Source: Acetobacteraceae bacterium
GTDB taxonomy: Bacteria > Pseudomonadota > Alphaproteobacteria > Acetobacterales > Acetobacteraceae
Direction: 5' to 3'
Length of the DNA: 6,677 bases
Assembly (NCBI GenBank): GCA_947478535.1
Contig: CANJXD010000331.1
Coordinates: 1-6,677, forward strand
How positions within the stretch are numbered: position 1 is the first letter of the stretch; each line of letters begins with the position of its first letter. The notes beneath the pieces were generated by a model. That model was not told the DNA's origin. It was given only the letters and a program-made list of their open reading frames with translations, and did no database searches. Below, piece by piece: positions 1 through 5,955 of the stretch. Position numbers and translations under genes: made by a program.

Positions 1-4
1 CTTA

Positions 5-30
5 GCTATACCGGCTGGACGGTCTGTCAA
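5..30 (-). promoter_or_regulatory. Possible leftward promoter inside the palindrome
   Basis: On the minus strand a perfect TTGACA box (30-25) lies between the two dyads. The best -10 candidate is TATAGC (10-5), but the spacer is only 14 nt, short of the usual 16-18. A better -10 may lie close to or beyond the window edge. A -35 box bracketed by two operator dyads fits repression by steric exclusion of RNA polymerase for a leftward gene that starts outside the window. Confidence 0.35.
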
Positions 31-54
31 GACCATACCGTCCAGCCGGTATAG
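6..54. promoter_or_regulatory. Long palindrome with two TetR-type operator dyads
   Basis: An 18-bp perfect inverted repeat (6-23 and 37-54) surrounds a 13-nt centre. Each arm is part of a smaller dyad. The right dyad at 35-52 reads ATACCG-TCCAGC-CGGTAT with perfect 6-bp half sites. The left dyad at 8-25 reads ATACCG-GCTGGA-CGGTCT with one mismatch. The two dyad centres are 27 bp apart. ACCG/CGGT half sites are common in TetR/AcrR family operators, so a tandem repressor site is the favoured reading. It lies just downstream of the binding-protein stop codon and presumably controls a gene beyond the left edge. As RNA the same sequence would form an 18-bp stem and could protect the 3' end of the oxygenase operon transcript, but no U-tract follows it, so it is not a classic intrinsic terminator. 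Confidence 0.6.
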
Positions 55-60
55 TTCCCC

Positions 61-1083
61 TCAGGAGACCAGGCGATCTCCGCGCGGCGGCAGGTAGGCG
101 TCGGTGTAGAGTTCCGACCCCGCCGGGCGGCGTGGGAAGCGGTAGACCTTCTCCAGGATGCCGAGGCCGCTTTCAAGGCGCGCCGGCAGCACGGCGGAAA
201 GCCCGTTCTGCCGCACATGGTTGGTCATGATCATCTCATCCACCACCAGCTTCGCGCGTTCCGTCTCCAGCGCGAGATCGACCAGAGGCTCGGCCTCCTT
301 CACCGGCACGGTGGCCGCGACATGGTCGCGCACCATCAGCTGCACGCCGCGGGAGATGCCGCGCACCACGCCGCGCACGATGTCCGGGTTGGCTTCCGCG
401 TAGCGGCGCGTGGTGATGACGCCGTTCGAATAGAGCGGCACCCCGAAATCCCGATACCGCATGATGTTCTGCTGCGCCCGCGCAACGCCCAGCCCCTGCA
501 GGCTGATGACGGTGGAGCTGACAAAGCCGGTGATCGCATCCGCCTGGCCCCGCACCAGCATCGGCTCCCGCAATTCGGGGGAGACGCTGATCCAATTCAC
601 CTTGCTCGCATCGAAGCCCGCCGCTTCGGCGAATACGGGGAAGATCTGGCGCCCGGCATCGCCTTCCGGCGCCGCCAGCCGCTTGCCTTCCAGGTCCTTC
701 GGCTCGCGGATCGGCCCCCCGGCGCGGGAGACGGCGACAAGCGGCAGCCCGTCAAACGTCATCATCACGCAGATGAGGCCGATGGCCGGGTTCTCCGCCG
801 CGAACTTCGCCATCGAGGAGAAGTCGCCGAAGCCGATGTCATAGGCCCCGCCGGCGATATCGACCGGCACGCGCCCGGACCCGAAGCCGCGCGTCATCCG
901 CACATCGACGCCTTCCTCCCGGAAGTAACCGAGCCGATGTGCCGCGATGGCGAAGGCGGAGGAGCCGGAATAGGCCCAGTCCAGCGTGAAGCGCGTGCTG
1001 CGCGTCTGTGCCCGCGCGTGCAGCGCCGGCAGGGAAAGCCCGGCGGCGAGGCCGGTGACAAGGGTGGATCGGCGGGTGATCAT
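61..1083 (-). CDS. ABC transporter substrate-binding protein, NMT1/SsuA-TauA-like
   Basis: Predicted periplasmic solute-binding protein of 340 residues, normal for the NMT1/THI5-like and SsuA/TauA family that binds sulfonates, taurine, nitrate, pyrimidine precursors or aromatic acids. Residues 1-25 form a signal peptide with a twin-arginine-like start (ITRRSTLV), a hydrophobic core and a cleavage site after HARA. The family signature GYFREEGVDV lies at 52-61, AGGAYDIGFGDF at 77-88, and a DLEGKRLAAP strand later in the first lobe. The start at 1083 is chosen because AAGGAG (1098-1093) is 9 nt upstream of it; the ATG at 1092, three codons earlier, directly abuts the same AAGGAG and would be poorly spaced. 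It is the second gene of the operon after the Rieske oxygenase, with 14 bp between the genes, so it probably captures the oxygenase substrate. No permease or ATPase gene is in the window. The ligand cannot be told from sequence. Confidence 0.9.
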   Translation of the reverse strand: MITRRSTLVTGLAAGLSLPALHARAQTRSTRFTLDWAYSGSSAFAIAAHRLGYFREEGVDVRMTRGFGSGRVPVDIAGGAYDIGFGDFSSMAKFAAENPAIGLICVMMTFDGLPLVAVSRAGGPIREPKDLEGKRLAAPEGDAGRQIFPVFAEAAGFDASKVNWISVSPELREPMLVRGQADAITGFVSSTVISLQGLGVARAQQNIMRYRDFGVPLYSNGVITTRRYAEANPDIVRGVVRGISRGVQLMVRDHVAATVPVKEAEPLVDLALETERAKLVVDEMIMTNHVRQNGLSAVLPARLESGLGILEKVYRFPRRPAGSELYTDAYLPPRGDRLVS

Positions 1084-1092
1084 CCGGGTCAT

Positions 1093-1100
1093 CTCCTTCA
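1093..1100 (-). promoter_or_regulatory. Ribosome binding site overlapping upstream stop codon
   Basis: The minus strand reads TGAAGGAG: the oxygenase stop codon TGA (1100-1098) shares a base with the AAGGAG (1098-1093) that serves the binding-protein gene. It decides the start codon at 1083 (9-nt spacing) and suggests that terminating ribosomes reinitiate on the second gene. Confidence 0.75.
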
Positions 1101-2129
1101 GGCGGCCTTGGACAGGGCGGTGAGGATGGCGGGGTCGGAGAAGCGCTCAACGATGTCGCGCAGCTTCTTGCGCGCCATGTTGTTCGCCTTGTCCGCGGGC
1201 ATGCCGGCTTCCGGCGTTTCCCAAGGCATGATCGGCACATCGGCGCGGGTGGATTCGAGGATGAACTTGTCCTCCAGCGTCACCTTGCGGTCATGCGCGA
1301 TGGCGGCGGCGGCGGGGACCTGTTCCTCGGTATCGTTGCGGATACAGAACTGGGTGAAGATCATCTTCTTGTCGGCCAGCGGCGTGCCGGCGGTGAAGAT
1401 GATGTGCTGCACCCCGTTGGGGAACTTGATGTGCAGCTTGCGCGTGCAGGGCGCCCACCAGGTGGCGGTGCGGTCACGCACGGTCTTCGCTTCCTTGATG
1501 CCGGTGTAGTCCTGCCCAGCCTGCCGGTTCGCCACCGGCACGATGGAACTGGAGACGATCCCGAACTCGATCTCCCGCACATCCTCGGGGGGCGGGATGG
1601 GGTTGGTGATGTCCCCCTGCGTGTCGCGGTGCACGAAGGCGACATGCGACAGGTCGAAGAAGTTATCCACCAGGCGGAACACCGACATGTCCCATTCCTC
1701 GTGGAAGCAGGGGATCAGGCGGAAGCCTTCCGCCTCGGCTTCCGGCAGGTCGGGGATGCCCATCAGCGGCTCCTCGATCGCGACCCAGACGAAGCCGTAG
1801 CGCGTGGCGACGTGATAGGGCTTCACCTTCGCGCTGGCGGGCGGCGCCACATCCGGGCGCTGCGGGATCAGCGTGCACTGGCCGGCGGCGTTGAATTCCC
1901 AGCCGTGATACGGGCACATGATGCTGTCCGCCTTTACCTCGCCCAATGAGAGCTTGGCGGAGCGATGGCAGCATTCGTCCTTGAGGGCGGAGACGGTGCC
2001 ATCCGCCGCCTGCCAGATCACCATCTCCTCGCCGAACAGGGAGAAGGGCTGCGGCCCTTCCGCCAGCTTCGCGACGGGCATCGCGACATACCAGAAGCGC
2101 CGGAAGACGGGGGCGTCACCGATCTTCAT
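1098..2129 (-). CDS. Rieske [2Fe-2S] non-heme iron oxygenase, alpha subunit (DdmC/VanA-like)
   Basis: A 343-residue cytoplasmic oxygenase that would use electrons from a separate reductase and O2 to hydroxylate or O/N-demethylate an aromatic-type substrate. The N-terminal Rieske domain (about 10-120) carries the cluster ligands C53-x-H55 and C72-x-x-H75 (ECCHR and CPYHGW). The catalytic domain has the mononuclear iron motif DNFFDLSHVAFVH, with ligands H162 and H167 and bridging D159. D287 in TLEDKFILES aligns with the third iron ligand of dicamba monooxygenase (DdmC D294), judged from memory of that family. Length and motif spacing match the short, single-subunit DdmC/VanA group rather than naphthalene-dioxygenase-type alpha/beta enzymes. 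The start at 2129 is preferred because GGAG (2140-2137) lies 7 nt upstream; in-frame ATGs at 2144 and 2189 are alternatives, the latter falling inside the sigma-54 promoter. First gene of an operon with the binding protein. No ferredoxin reductase is nearby; the substrate is unknown. Confidence 0.93.
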   Translation of the reverse strand: MKIGDAPVFRRFWYVAMPVAKLAEGPQPFSLFGEEMVIWQAADGTVSALKDECCHRSAKLSLGEVKADSIMCPYHGWEFNAAGQCTLIPQRPDVAPPASAKVKPYHVATRYGFVWVAIEEPLMGIPDLPEAEAEGFRLIPCFHEEWDMSVFRLVDNFFDLSHVAFVHRDTQGDITNPIPPPEDVREIEFGIVSSSIVPVANRQAGQDYTGIKEAKTVRDRTATWWAPCTRKLHIKFPNGVQHIIFTAGTPLADKKMIFTQFCIRNDTEEQVPAAAAIAHDRKVTLEDKFILESTRADVPIMPWETPEAGMPADKANNMARKKLRDIVERFSDPAILTALSKAA

Positions 2130-2152
2130 CCAGAAACTCCGCATCTGTGCGG

Positions 2153-2232
2153 CCGCCGGAGCGCGGCCGGGCTTGCATCGGCCAGGCAATCATCGTGCCA
2201 GGAATTTCGGAGCCTCTGGCGCGCTCCGGCGG
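2153..2232. repeat. 13-bp inverted repeat flanking the sigma-54 promoter
   Basis: CCGCCGGAGCGCG at 2153-2165 is the exact reverse complement of 2220-2232. The arms are 54 bp apart and bracket the -24/-12 element, at about +10 to +22 and -46 to -58 relative to the predicted start. They could be paired protein binding sites, for example for a looping repressor, or a chance event in GC-rich DNA; a 13-bp perfect match is less easily explained by chance. Confidence 0.5.
2185..2201 (-). promoter_or_regulatory. Sigma-54 (RpoN) promoter for the oxygenase operon
   Basis: The minus strand reads CTGGCACGATGATTGCC. This matches the RpoN consensus YTGGCACGrNNNTTGCW at every fixed position except the last (C instead of A/T). 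The invariant GG (2199-2198) and GC (2187-2186) are separated by exactly the required 10 bp. The predicted transcription start is near 2174 (an A), giving a 5' leader of about 45 nt before the ATG at 2129. Known biology of sigma-54 says the promoter needs an ATP-dependent enhancer-binding activator, as in XylR/DmpR- or NtrC-type control. No such activator is in the window. Confidence 0.8.
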
Positions 2233-2240
2233 GGTGCAGT

Positions 2241-2301
2241 GGCGGTTATTCAGGCAGTACCGCCCGCGCGGAGAGCGGTCCTCCCCTTTCCCGCGCGGGC
2301 G
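2241..2301. repeat. Two inverted repeats upstream of the sigma-54 promoter
   Basis: GGCGGT (2241-2246) pairs with ACCGCC (2259-2264) across 12 nt. Overlapping this, CGCCCGCGCGG (2261-2271) is the exact reverse complement of 2291-2301, with a 19-nt loop. Relative to the predicted oxygenase transcript start they lie at about -67 to -90 and -87 to -127, where enhancer-binding activators usually bind. Alternatively the second repeat forms a hairpin in the leader of the rhodanese mRNA, ending about 43 nt before its start codon. Confidence 0.45.
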
Positions 2302-2344
2302 TTGCCTTCCACAATCGCGGCCACGACGGCGGGGAGAAACGGTC

Positions 2345-3895
2345 ATGGTCGATGCGCGGAGGCTGAAGGCCTGGCTGCATGACGGCGCGGAGATCGCGCT
2401 GCTCGATGTGCGGGAGCATGGCGAATACGGCGAATCCCACCTGCTCTATGGCATCCCCCTGCCGTTCAGCCGGCTGGAGGCCGAGGCCCCCTTCCTGGTG
2501 CCCCGCCTCGCGACCCGCCTCGTCACCTATGACGATGGGACAAGCGGCGTCGCGGCGCGGGCGGCGGAACACCTGCGCGCCATCGGCTACACCGCCGTCC
2601 ATGTGCTGGAAGGCGGCACGGCGGGCTGGCAGGCGGCGGGCTACGCGCTGTTCGCCGGGGTGAACGTGCCCTCCAAGGCCTTCGGGGAGATGGCGGAGCA
2701 CGTCCTCCACACGCCCCGCATCGGCGCCACCGAACTCGCCGCGCGCCAGGCGCGGGGGGACAGGCTGGTGGTGCTGGATGGAAGGCCGATCGAGGAATAC
2801 CGCAAGATGGCCATCCCCGGCGGCATCTGCTGCCCGAACGGGGAATTGCCGCTGCGCATCGCGGCCCTGGTGCCGGATGCCGACACGACCGTGGTCATCA
2901 ACTGCGCCGGGCGCACGCGCAGCATCATCGGCGCGCAGATGCTGATCGATTTCGGCATCCCCAATCCCGTCCTCGCGCTGGAGAACGGGACGCAGGGCTG
3001 GAACCTCGCCGACCTGAAGCTGGAAAACGGCGCCGACCGGCTCTATCCGCCGGCGCCGGCTGACCTGGGTGCGGCACGGGCGAAGGCGGCGTCCCATGCC
3101 GCGCGCTGCGGCGTCACCCTCTGCGATGCGGCGACGCTGGCGGGGTGGCTGGCCGATGCCACCCGCACCACCTTCCTCTGCGATGTCCGCACGCCGGAGG
3201 AATTCGCGGCCGGCACTTTGCCAGGCGCGCGCAGCACGCCCGGCGGGCAGTTGTTGCAGGCGACGGACCAGTATGTCGGCGTGCGCGGCGCCCGCCTCGT
3301 CGTGTTCGATGGCGAAGGCGTGCGGGCGCCGATGGTCGCGGCCTGGCTGCGCCGCATGGGGTGGGAGGCGCATGTGCTGGCGGAGGGCCTTTCGGCCCAG
3401 CTTCCAGCGCCCGCGCCCACCCCCACCGAGCCCTCACTTCCCCGGCTGGATACCGTCGCCCTGCAGCCCCTGCTGGCGCCGGGCGCGGCGACGCTGCTGG
3501 ATTGCCGAAGCAGCATGGCCTTCCGCGCCGGGCACCCGCCCGGTGCGCGCTGGACCATCCGCCCGGCACTCGACGCGACCGCCATCCCGCGCGATCGCCC
3601 GGTGGTGCTGGTGGCAACAGAAGACGCCGTGGCGGGGCTGATCGCGGCCGATCTGGCGCGCGCCGGCCTCACCGACATCAGCCTGCACCGCGGCTCACCC
3701 GCCGCGTGGCGCGACGCCGGCCTGCCGGTGGAGGCCACGCCGGACAGCCCGGCCGATGCCGCGTGCATCGACTACCTGTTCTTCGTGCATGACCGCCACA
3801 GCGGCAACAAGGACGCCTCTCGTCGCTACCTCGCCTGGGAACTCGGCCTGATCGCCCAGTTGGACGAGGCGGAGAAGGCGGGCTGGCGGTTCTGA
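2345..3895 (+). CDS. Four-domain rhodanese-like sulfurtransferase
   Basis: A 516-residue, probably cytoplasmic protein with four consecutive rhodanese-like domains (about 1-110, 125-235, 255-352, 365-470). Rhodanese domains pass sulfane sulfur through a cysteine persulfide. Only domain 2 keeps the catalytic loop, CAGRTR with C187. The equivalent position is Asp in domain 1 (D63, in VTYDDGTSG) and domain 3 (D322, in VVFDGEGVR), and domain 4 has LVATEDA with no Cys. Each domain still shows the DVR/DGR/DVR/DCR strand and a GxxGW-type or related end. The C-terminus (476-516, from DYLFFVHDRHSGNK to the end) is a charged tail lying outside the rhodanese folds. The start at 2345 has GGGGAG 8 nt upstream; a 66-codon extension to 2147 would overlap the divergent promoter and is low-complexity Arg/Pro. 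No signal peptide. It is transcribed away from the Rieske oxygenase; the sulfur donor and acceptor are unknown. Confidence 0.9.
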   Translation: MVDARRLKAWLHDGAEIALLDVREHGEYGESHLLYGIPLPFSRLEAEAPFLVPRLATRLVTYDDGTSGVAARAAEHLRAIGYTAVHVLEGGTAGWQAAGYALFAGVNVPSKAFGEMAEHVLHTPRIGATELAARQARGDRLVVLDGRPIEEYRKMAIPGGICCPNGELPLRIAALVPDADTTVVINCAGRTRSIIGAQMLIDFGIPNPVLALENGTQGWNLADLKLENGADRLYPPAPADLGAARAKAASHAARCGVTLCDAATLAGWLADATRTTFLCDVRTPEEFAAGTLPGARSTPGGQLLQATDQYVGVRGARLVVFDGEGVRAPMVAAWLRRMGWEAHVLAEGLSAQLPAPAPTPTEPSLPRLDTVALQPLLAPGAATLLDCRSSMAFRAGHPPGARWTIRPALDATAIPRDRPVVLVATEDAVAGLIAADLARAGLTDISLHRGSPAAWRDAGLPVEATPDSPADAACIDYLFFVHDRHSGNKDASRRYLAWELGLIAQLDEAEKAGWRF

Positions 3896-3913
3896 TGCAA
3901 GGCGGAGCGGTCC
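3896..3913. other. Convergent gap without a visible terminator
   Basis: Only 18 bp separate the rhodanese and TctC-type stop codons. I see no GC stem followed by a T-run on either strand, so transcription may overlap the 3' ends or stop by Rho. Confidence 0.5.
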
Positions 3914-4900
3914 TTACCCCTCCTCCCCTCTGATCCCGGCGGCGGAAATCACCTCCGCGAAGCGGGCCTCGCTGTCGGACAGGCTGCGGTCGAACTCGGC
4001 GGGCGTGCTGGCATGCACGACGAAGCCGAGCCCTTGCAGCCGGGCGCGCACACCGGGATCGGCCAGCGATTCGCGCCACGCCGCCTCCAGCACCGCCACC
4101 GCGGCGTCGGAGGTGCCCGCGGGCACCATCACGCCCTGGGTGCTCGGCACGTCGAAGCCAGGCGCCACGCTGTCATGGAAGGACGGCACCTCCGGCATCG
4201 CCGGGTCCCTCTCCCGGGTGGATACGGCCAGCGCGATCAGCCGGCCTTCCCGCACATGCGTCGTCACCGCGGGCAGGGTGATGATCATCGTCGCCACCTG
4301 GCCCGCCAGCAGGTCGAGCGTCGCCGGGCCACCGCCGCGATAGGGCACATGGGTCACCTTCAGGCCAAGCTGACGGGTCACCATCTCGCTGATCACATGC
4401 GCCACGCCGCCGGTCCCGGCGGTGGCCAGCGTTACCCGGTCGCCCTGCTCGCGCACCGTCGCGACGAAGTCCTGGATGCTGCGGAAGCCGGAGCGCGGAT
4501 GGGTGACGAGGAGTTGCGCCGCGCTGATGGTCATCGTCACCGGGCGCAGCGCCGGTCGCGCGCGACCATGCCGCGGGCCGAACAGGATGTCCTGCAACAC
4601 CAGAGAATCGCCGGAGGTGACGAGCATGGTGTGCCCATCCGCCGGCGCGCGGCCCATCTGCATGGCGGCAACCCGCCCCGCCGCGCCACCCTGGTTTTCC
4701 ACCACCACGGCGACGCCCAGCTTCTGCGCCAGGATCGGCTGCACGGCGCGGGCGTGGAGATCGATGGTGCCACCCGGTGCCGCGGAGACGATGACGCGCA
4801 AGGGCTGCGTCGGCCGCCAGGTCTGGGCGCGGGCGATGCCTGGCAGCCCCAGCCCCGCGGCGCCAGCCGAAAGCAGCAACCGCCTTCCCATCGACGCCAT
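3914..4900 (-). CDS. TctC/Bug-family tripartite tricarboxylate transporter receptor
   Basis: A 328-residue periplasmic solute receptor. Such proteins deliver carboxylates or related small molecules to TctA/TctB permeases, or act as sensors without them. Residues 1-25 form a signal peptide (GRRLLLSAG start, ARA cleavage site before Q26) that could use Tat or Sec. Family signatures are PLRVIVSAAPGGTID at 33-47, VVVENQGGAAG at 65-75, THVPYRGGGPATLDLLAGQV beginning at 183, and PEVPSFHDSVAPGFDV in the C-terminal part. Full family length. The start at 4900 is supported by GGGAGG ending 7 nt upstream; M4 is possible. The gene is convergent with the rhodanese gene, with only 18 bp between stops, and lies 68 bp downstream of lpxK on the same strand. 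No tctA or tctB is present. An oddity is the basic stretch at 109-120 (PRHGRARPALRP), where family members usually have a Tyr-Asp-Pro-type loop. Confidence 0.92.
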   Translation of the reverse strand: MASMGRRLLLSAGAAGLGLPGIARAQTWRPTQPLRVIVSAAPGGTIDLHARAVQPILAQKLGVAVVVENQGGAAGRVAAMQMGRAPADGHTMLVTSGDSLVLQDILFGPRHGRARPALRPVTMTISAAQLLVTHPRSGFRSIQDFVATVREQGDRVTLATAGTGGVAHVISEMVTRQLGLKVTHVPYRGGGPATLDLLAGQVATMIITLPAVTTHVREGRLIALAVSTRERDPAMPEVPSFHDSVAPGFDVPSTQGVMVPAGTSDAAVAVLEAAWRESLADPGVRARLQGLGFVVHASTPAEFDRSLSDSEARFAEVISAAGIRGEEG

Positions 4901-4968
4901 GGGTGATCCTCCCTTTCCGGCCGTTCCGGTTGGATCAGCCTATGATCGCCGCGCCAGCAGGGGCAAGG
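4901..4968 (-). promoter_or_regulatory. lpxK-tctC gap with weak promoter candidate and small dyad
   Basis: In these 68 bp, read on the minus strand, TTGCCC (4967-4962) lies 18 nt before TAGGCT (4943-4938), a weak sigma-70-like pair. The second box overlaps a dyad GATCA-TAGGC-TGATC (4947-4933). TTCCGG also occurs twice as a direct repeat (4915-4920 and 4924-4929, plus strand). There is no clear terminator after lpxK, so the TctC-type gene may have its own promoter, read-through from lpxK, or both. Confidence 0.3.
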
Positions 4969-5955
4969 CTAGGCCGGGATGGGCACGCGCTGGGCCAGCG
5001 GATCGAGCAGGCTCTCGATCTCGGCCGATTCCTCCCAGGCCAGGGTCACCGTCACCACCGTGACGCGGGACCGGAAGGCGGGCGGGATCCGCACGAAATC
5101 CTTCTTCGTCGTCACCGGCAGGGCGCGCAGCGCGTCGGCCTGGGCCAGCAATTCCTGCATGTCCCCGGCATCATAGGGGTAGTGGTCCGCGAAGGATTCC
5201 CGCCCCGCCAGGATCGCCCCGGCTTCCTGCAAGGTATTGAAGAATTTGCGCGGGCTGGCGATGCCGCAGAAGGCGAAGACGGGCTGGCCCCGCAACATCG
5301 CCGCTTCCGGCCCGGCCGCGAGCCGCGCCCGCAGCACGCGCAGCCCCGGCGGCAATTGCGCCAGCGCCCCCGTCTCATCCTCCCCGATCAGCACCGCGGC
5401 CTGGCAGCGCGCAGCGGCGGCGGCAACGGGTTCCCGCAAGGGGCCGGAGGGGATGATGCGGCCATTGCCGAAGCCGAAGCCTCCATCGATCACCAGCAGG
5501 GACAGGTCCTTGGCCAGCGTCGGGTTCTGCAACCCGTCATCCATCACGATCGCCCGCGCATTGGCCGCGATCGCCGCCCGCGCGCCGGCAGCACGATCCG
5601 CCGAGACCCAGGTCGGCCGCACATCGGCCAGCAGCAGGGCTTCATCGCCCACCGTCGTGCTGTCATGCGTGGCGGGGTCCACCAGCAGCGGCCCCTTCAC
5701 CGTGCCGCCATAGCCTCGCAGCAGGAAATGCGCGGCGACCCCCCGATCCGCGAGCCGCCGTCCGAGATCGAGGGCGACCGTGGTCTTGCCGGCGCCACCC
5801 GCGGTCGCATTGCCGCAGCAGATCACCGGCACAGGCGCCACCCAGCCCGGCCGCGCCATGCGCCGCGCCGTCGCCTGCGCGTACAGCGCGGAGACAGGGG
5901 CCAGCAGCAGGGGCATCACGCCACCGCCGCCCGACCAGAAGGCGGGTGCTCGCAT
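4969..5955 (-). CDS. lpxK: Tetraacyldisaccharide 4'-kinase
   Basis: LpxK phosphorylates the 4' position of the tetraacylated lipid A disaccharide with ATP, at the cytoplasmic face of the inner membrane, yielding lipid IVA. The 328 residues match the family length. The N-terminus (about 1-28) is the hydrophobic membrane-anchoring helix, beginning MRAPAFW. The P-loop is GNATAGGAGKTT at 48-59 with K57. RGYGG lies at 80-84, VGDEA at 102-106 (the GDE acidic site of the family), and the Walker-B-like MDDGLQNP at 138-145. VTTKKDFVRIPP near the C-terminus is also characteristic. The ribosome binding site is weak (AAGG 3 nt before the ATG), but the ATG at 5955 overlaps the stop of a possible small ORF as TGATG, so translation may be coupled. 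It follows waaA on the same strand, the usual alphaproteobacterial arrangement. Confidence 0.96.
   Translation of the reverse strand: MRAPAFWSGGGGVMPLLLAPVSALYAQATARRMARPGWVAPVPVICCGNATAGGAGKTTVALDLGRRLADRGVAAHFLLRGYGGTVKGPLLVDPATHDSTTVGDEALLLADVRPTWVSADRAAGARAAIAANARAIVMDDGLQNPTLAKDLSLLVIDGGFGFGNGRIIPSGPLREPVAAAAARCQAAVLIGEDETGALAQLPPGLRVLRARLAAGPEAAMLRGQPVFAFCGIASPRKFFNTLQEAGAILAGRESFADHYPYDAGDMQELLAQADALRALPVTTKKDFVRIPPAFRSRVTVVTVTLAWEESAEIESLLDPLAQRVPIPA

Larger units (their letters stand above)
2130..2344. promoter_or_regulatory. Divergent control region between oxygenase and rhodanese genes
   Basis: This 215-bp gap separates two genes read away from each other. It holds a strong sigma-54 promoter toward the oxygenase (2201-2185) and three inverted repeats: arms 2153-2165/2220-2232, 2241-2246/2259-2264 and 2261-2271/2291-2301. 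Both flanking start codons have Shine-Dalgarno sequences: GGAG at 2140-2137 on the minus strand and GGGGAG at 2331-2336 on the plus strand. I could not find a convincing sigma-70 promoter toward the rhodanese gene. Reading frames that cross the region give arginine- and proline-rich products and look spurious. Confidence 0.8.

Noticed and set aside
6..54. Rho-independent terminator after the binding-protein gene
   Set aside because: The stem is long and perfect, but no T-run follows on the minus strand, and the internal dyads with TTGACA fit an operator/promoter better. A secondary RNA-stabilising role is not excluded.
6..54. Terminal inverted repeat of an insertion sequence
   Set aside because: The arms are only 13 nt apart with no transposase or target duplication visible.
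217..1509. 430-codon open frame on the plus strand
   Set aside because: It lies antisense to the binding-protein and oxygenase genes, spans their junction, and is His/Arg/Asp-rich without any recognisable domain. It is a typical shadow frame in GC-rich DNA.
2130..2189. 20-codon longer start for the oxygenase
   Set aside because: The ATG at 2189 lies within the -12 element of the promoter and upstream of the predicted transcript start; the ATG at 2129 has a proper GGAG.
2147..2344. N-terminal extension of the rhodanese gene
   Set aside because: It would be translated across the sigma-54 promoter and inverted repeats, is Arg/Pro-rich, and the ATG at 2345 has a well-spaced GGGGAG.
2246..3373. 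375-codon open frame on the minus strand opposite the rhodanese gene
   Set aside because: The product is Arg/Ala/His-rich low-complexity sequence with no motif, while the plus strand carries clear rhodanese motifs and a good ribosome binding site.
4537..4773. Frameshift in the TctC-type gene suggested by an overlapping minus-strand frame near the basic loop
   Set aside because: The annotated frame keeps family motifs on both sides of the loop and the alternative frame is Cys/Arg/Ser-rich, so no frameshift is needed.
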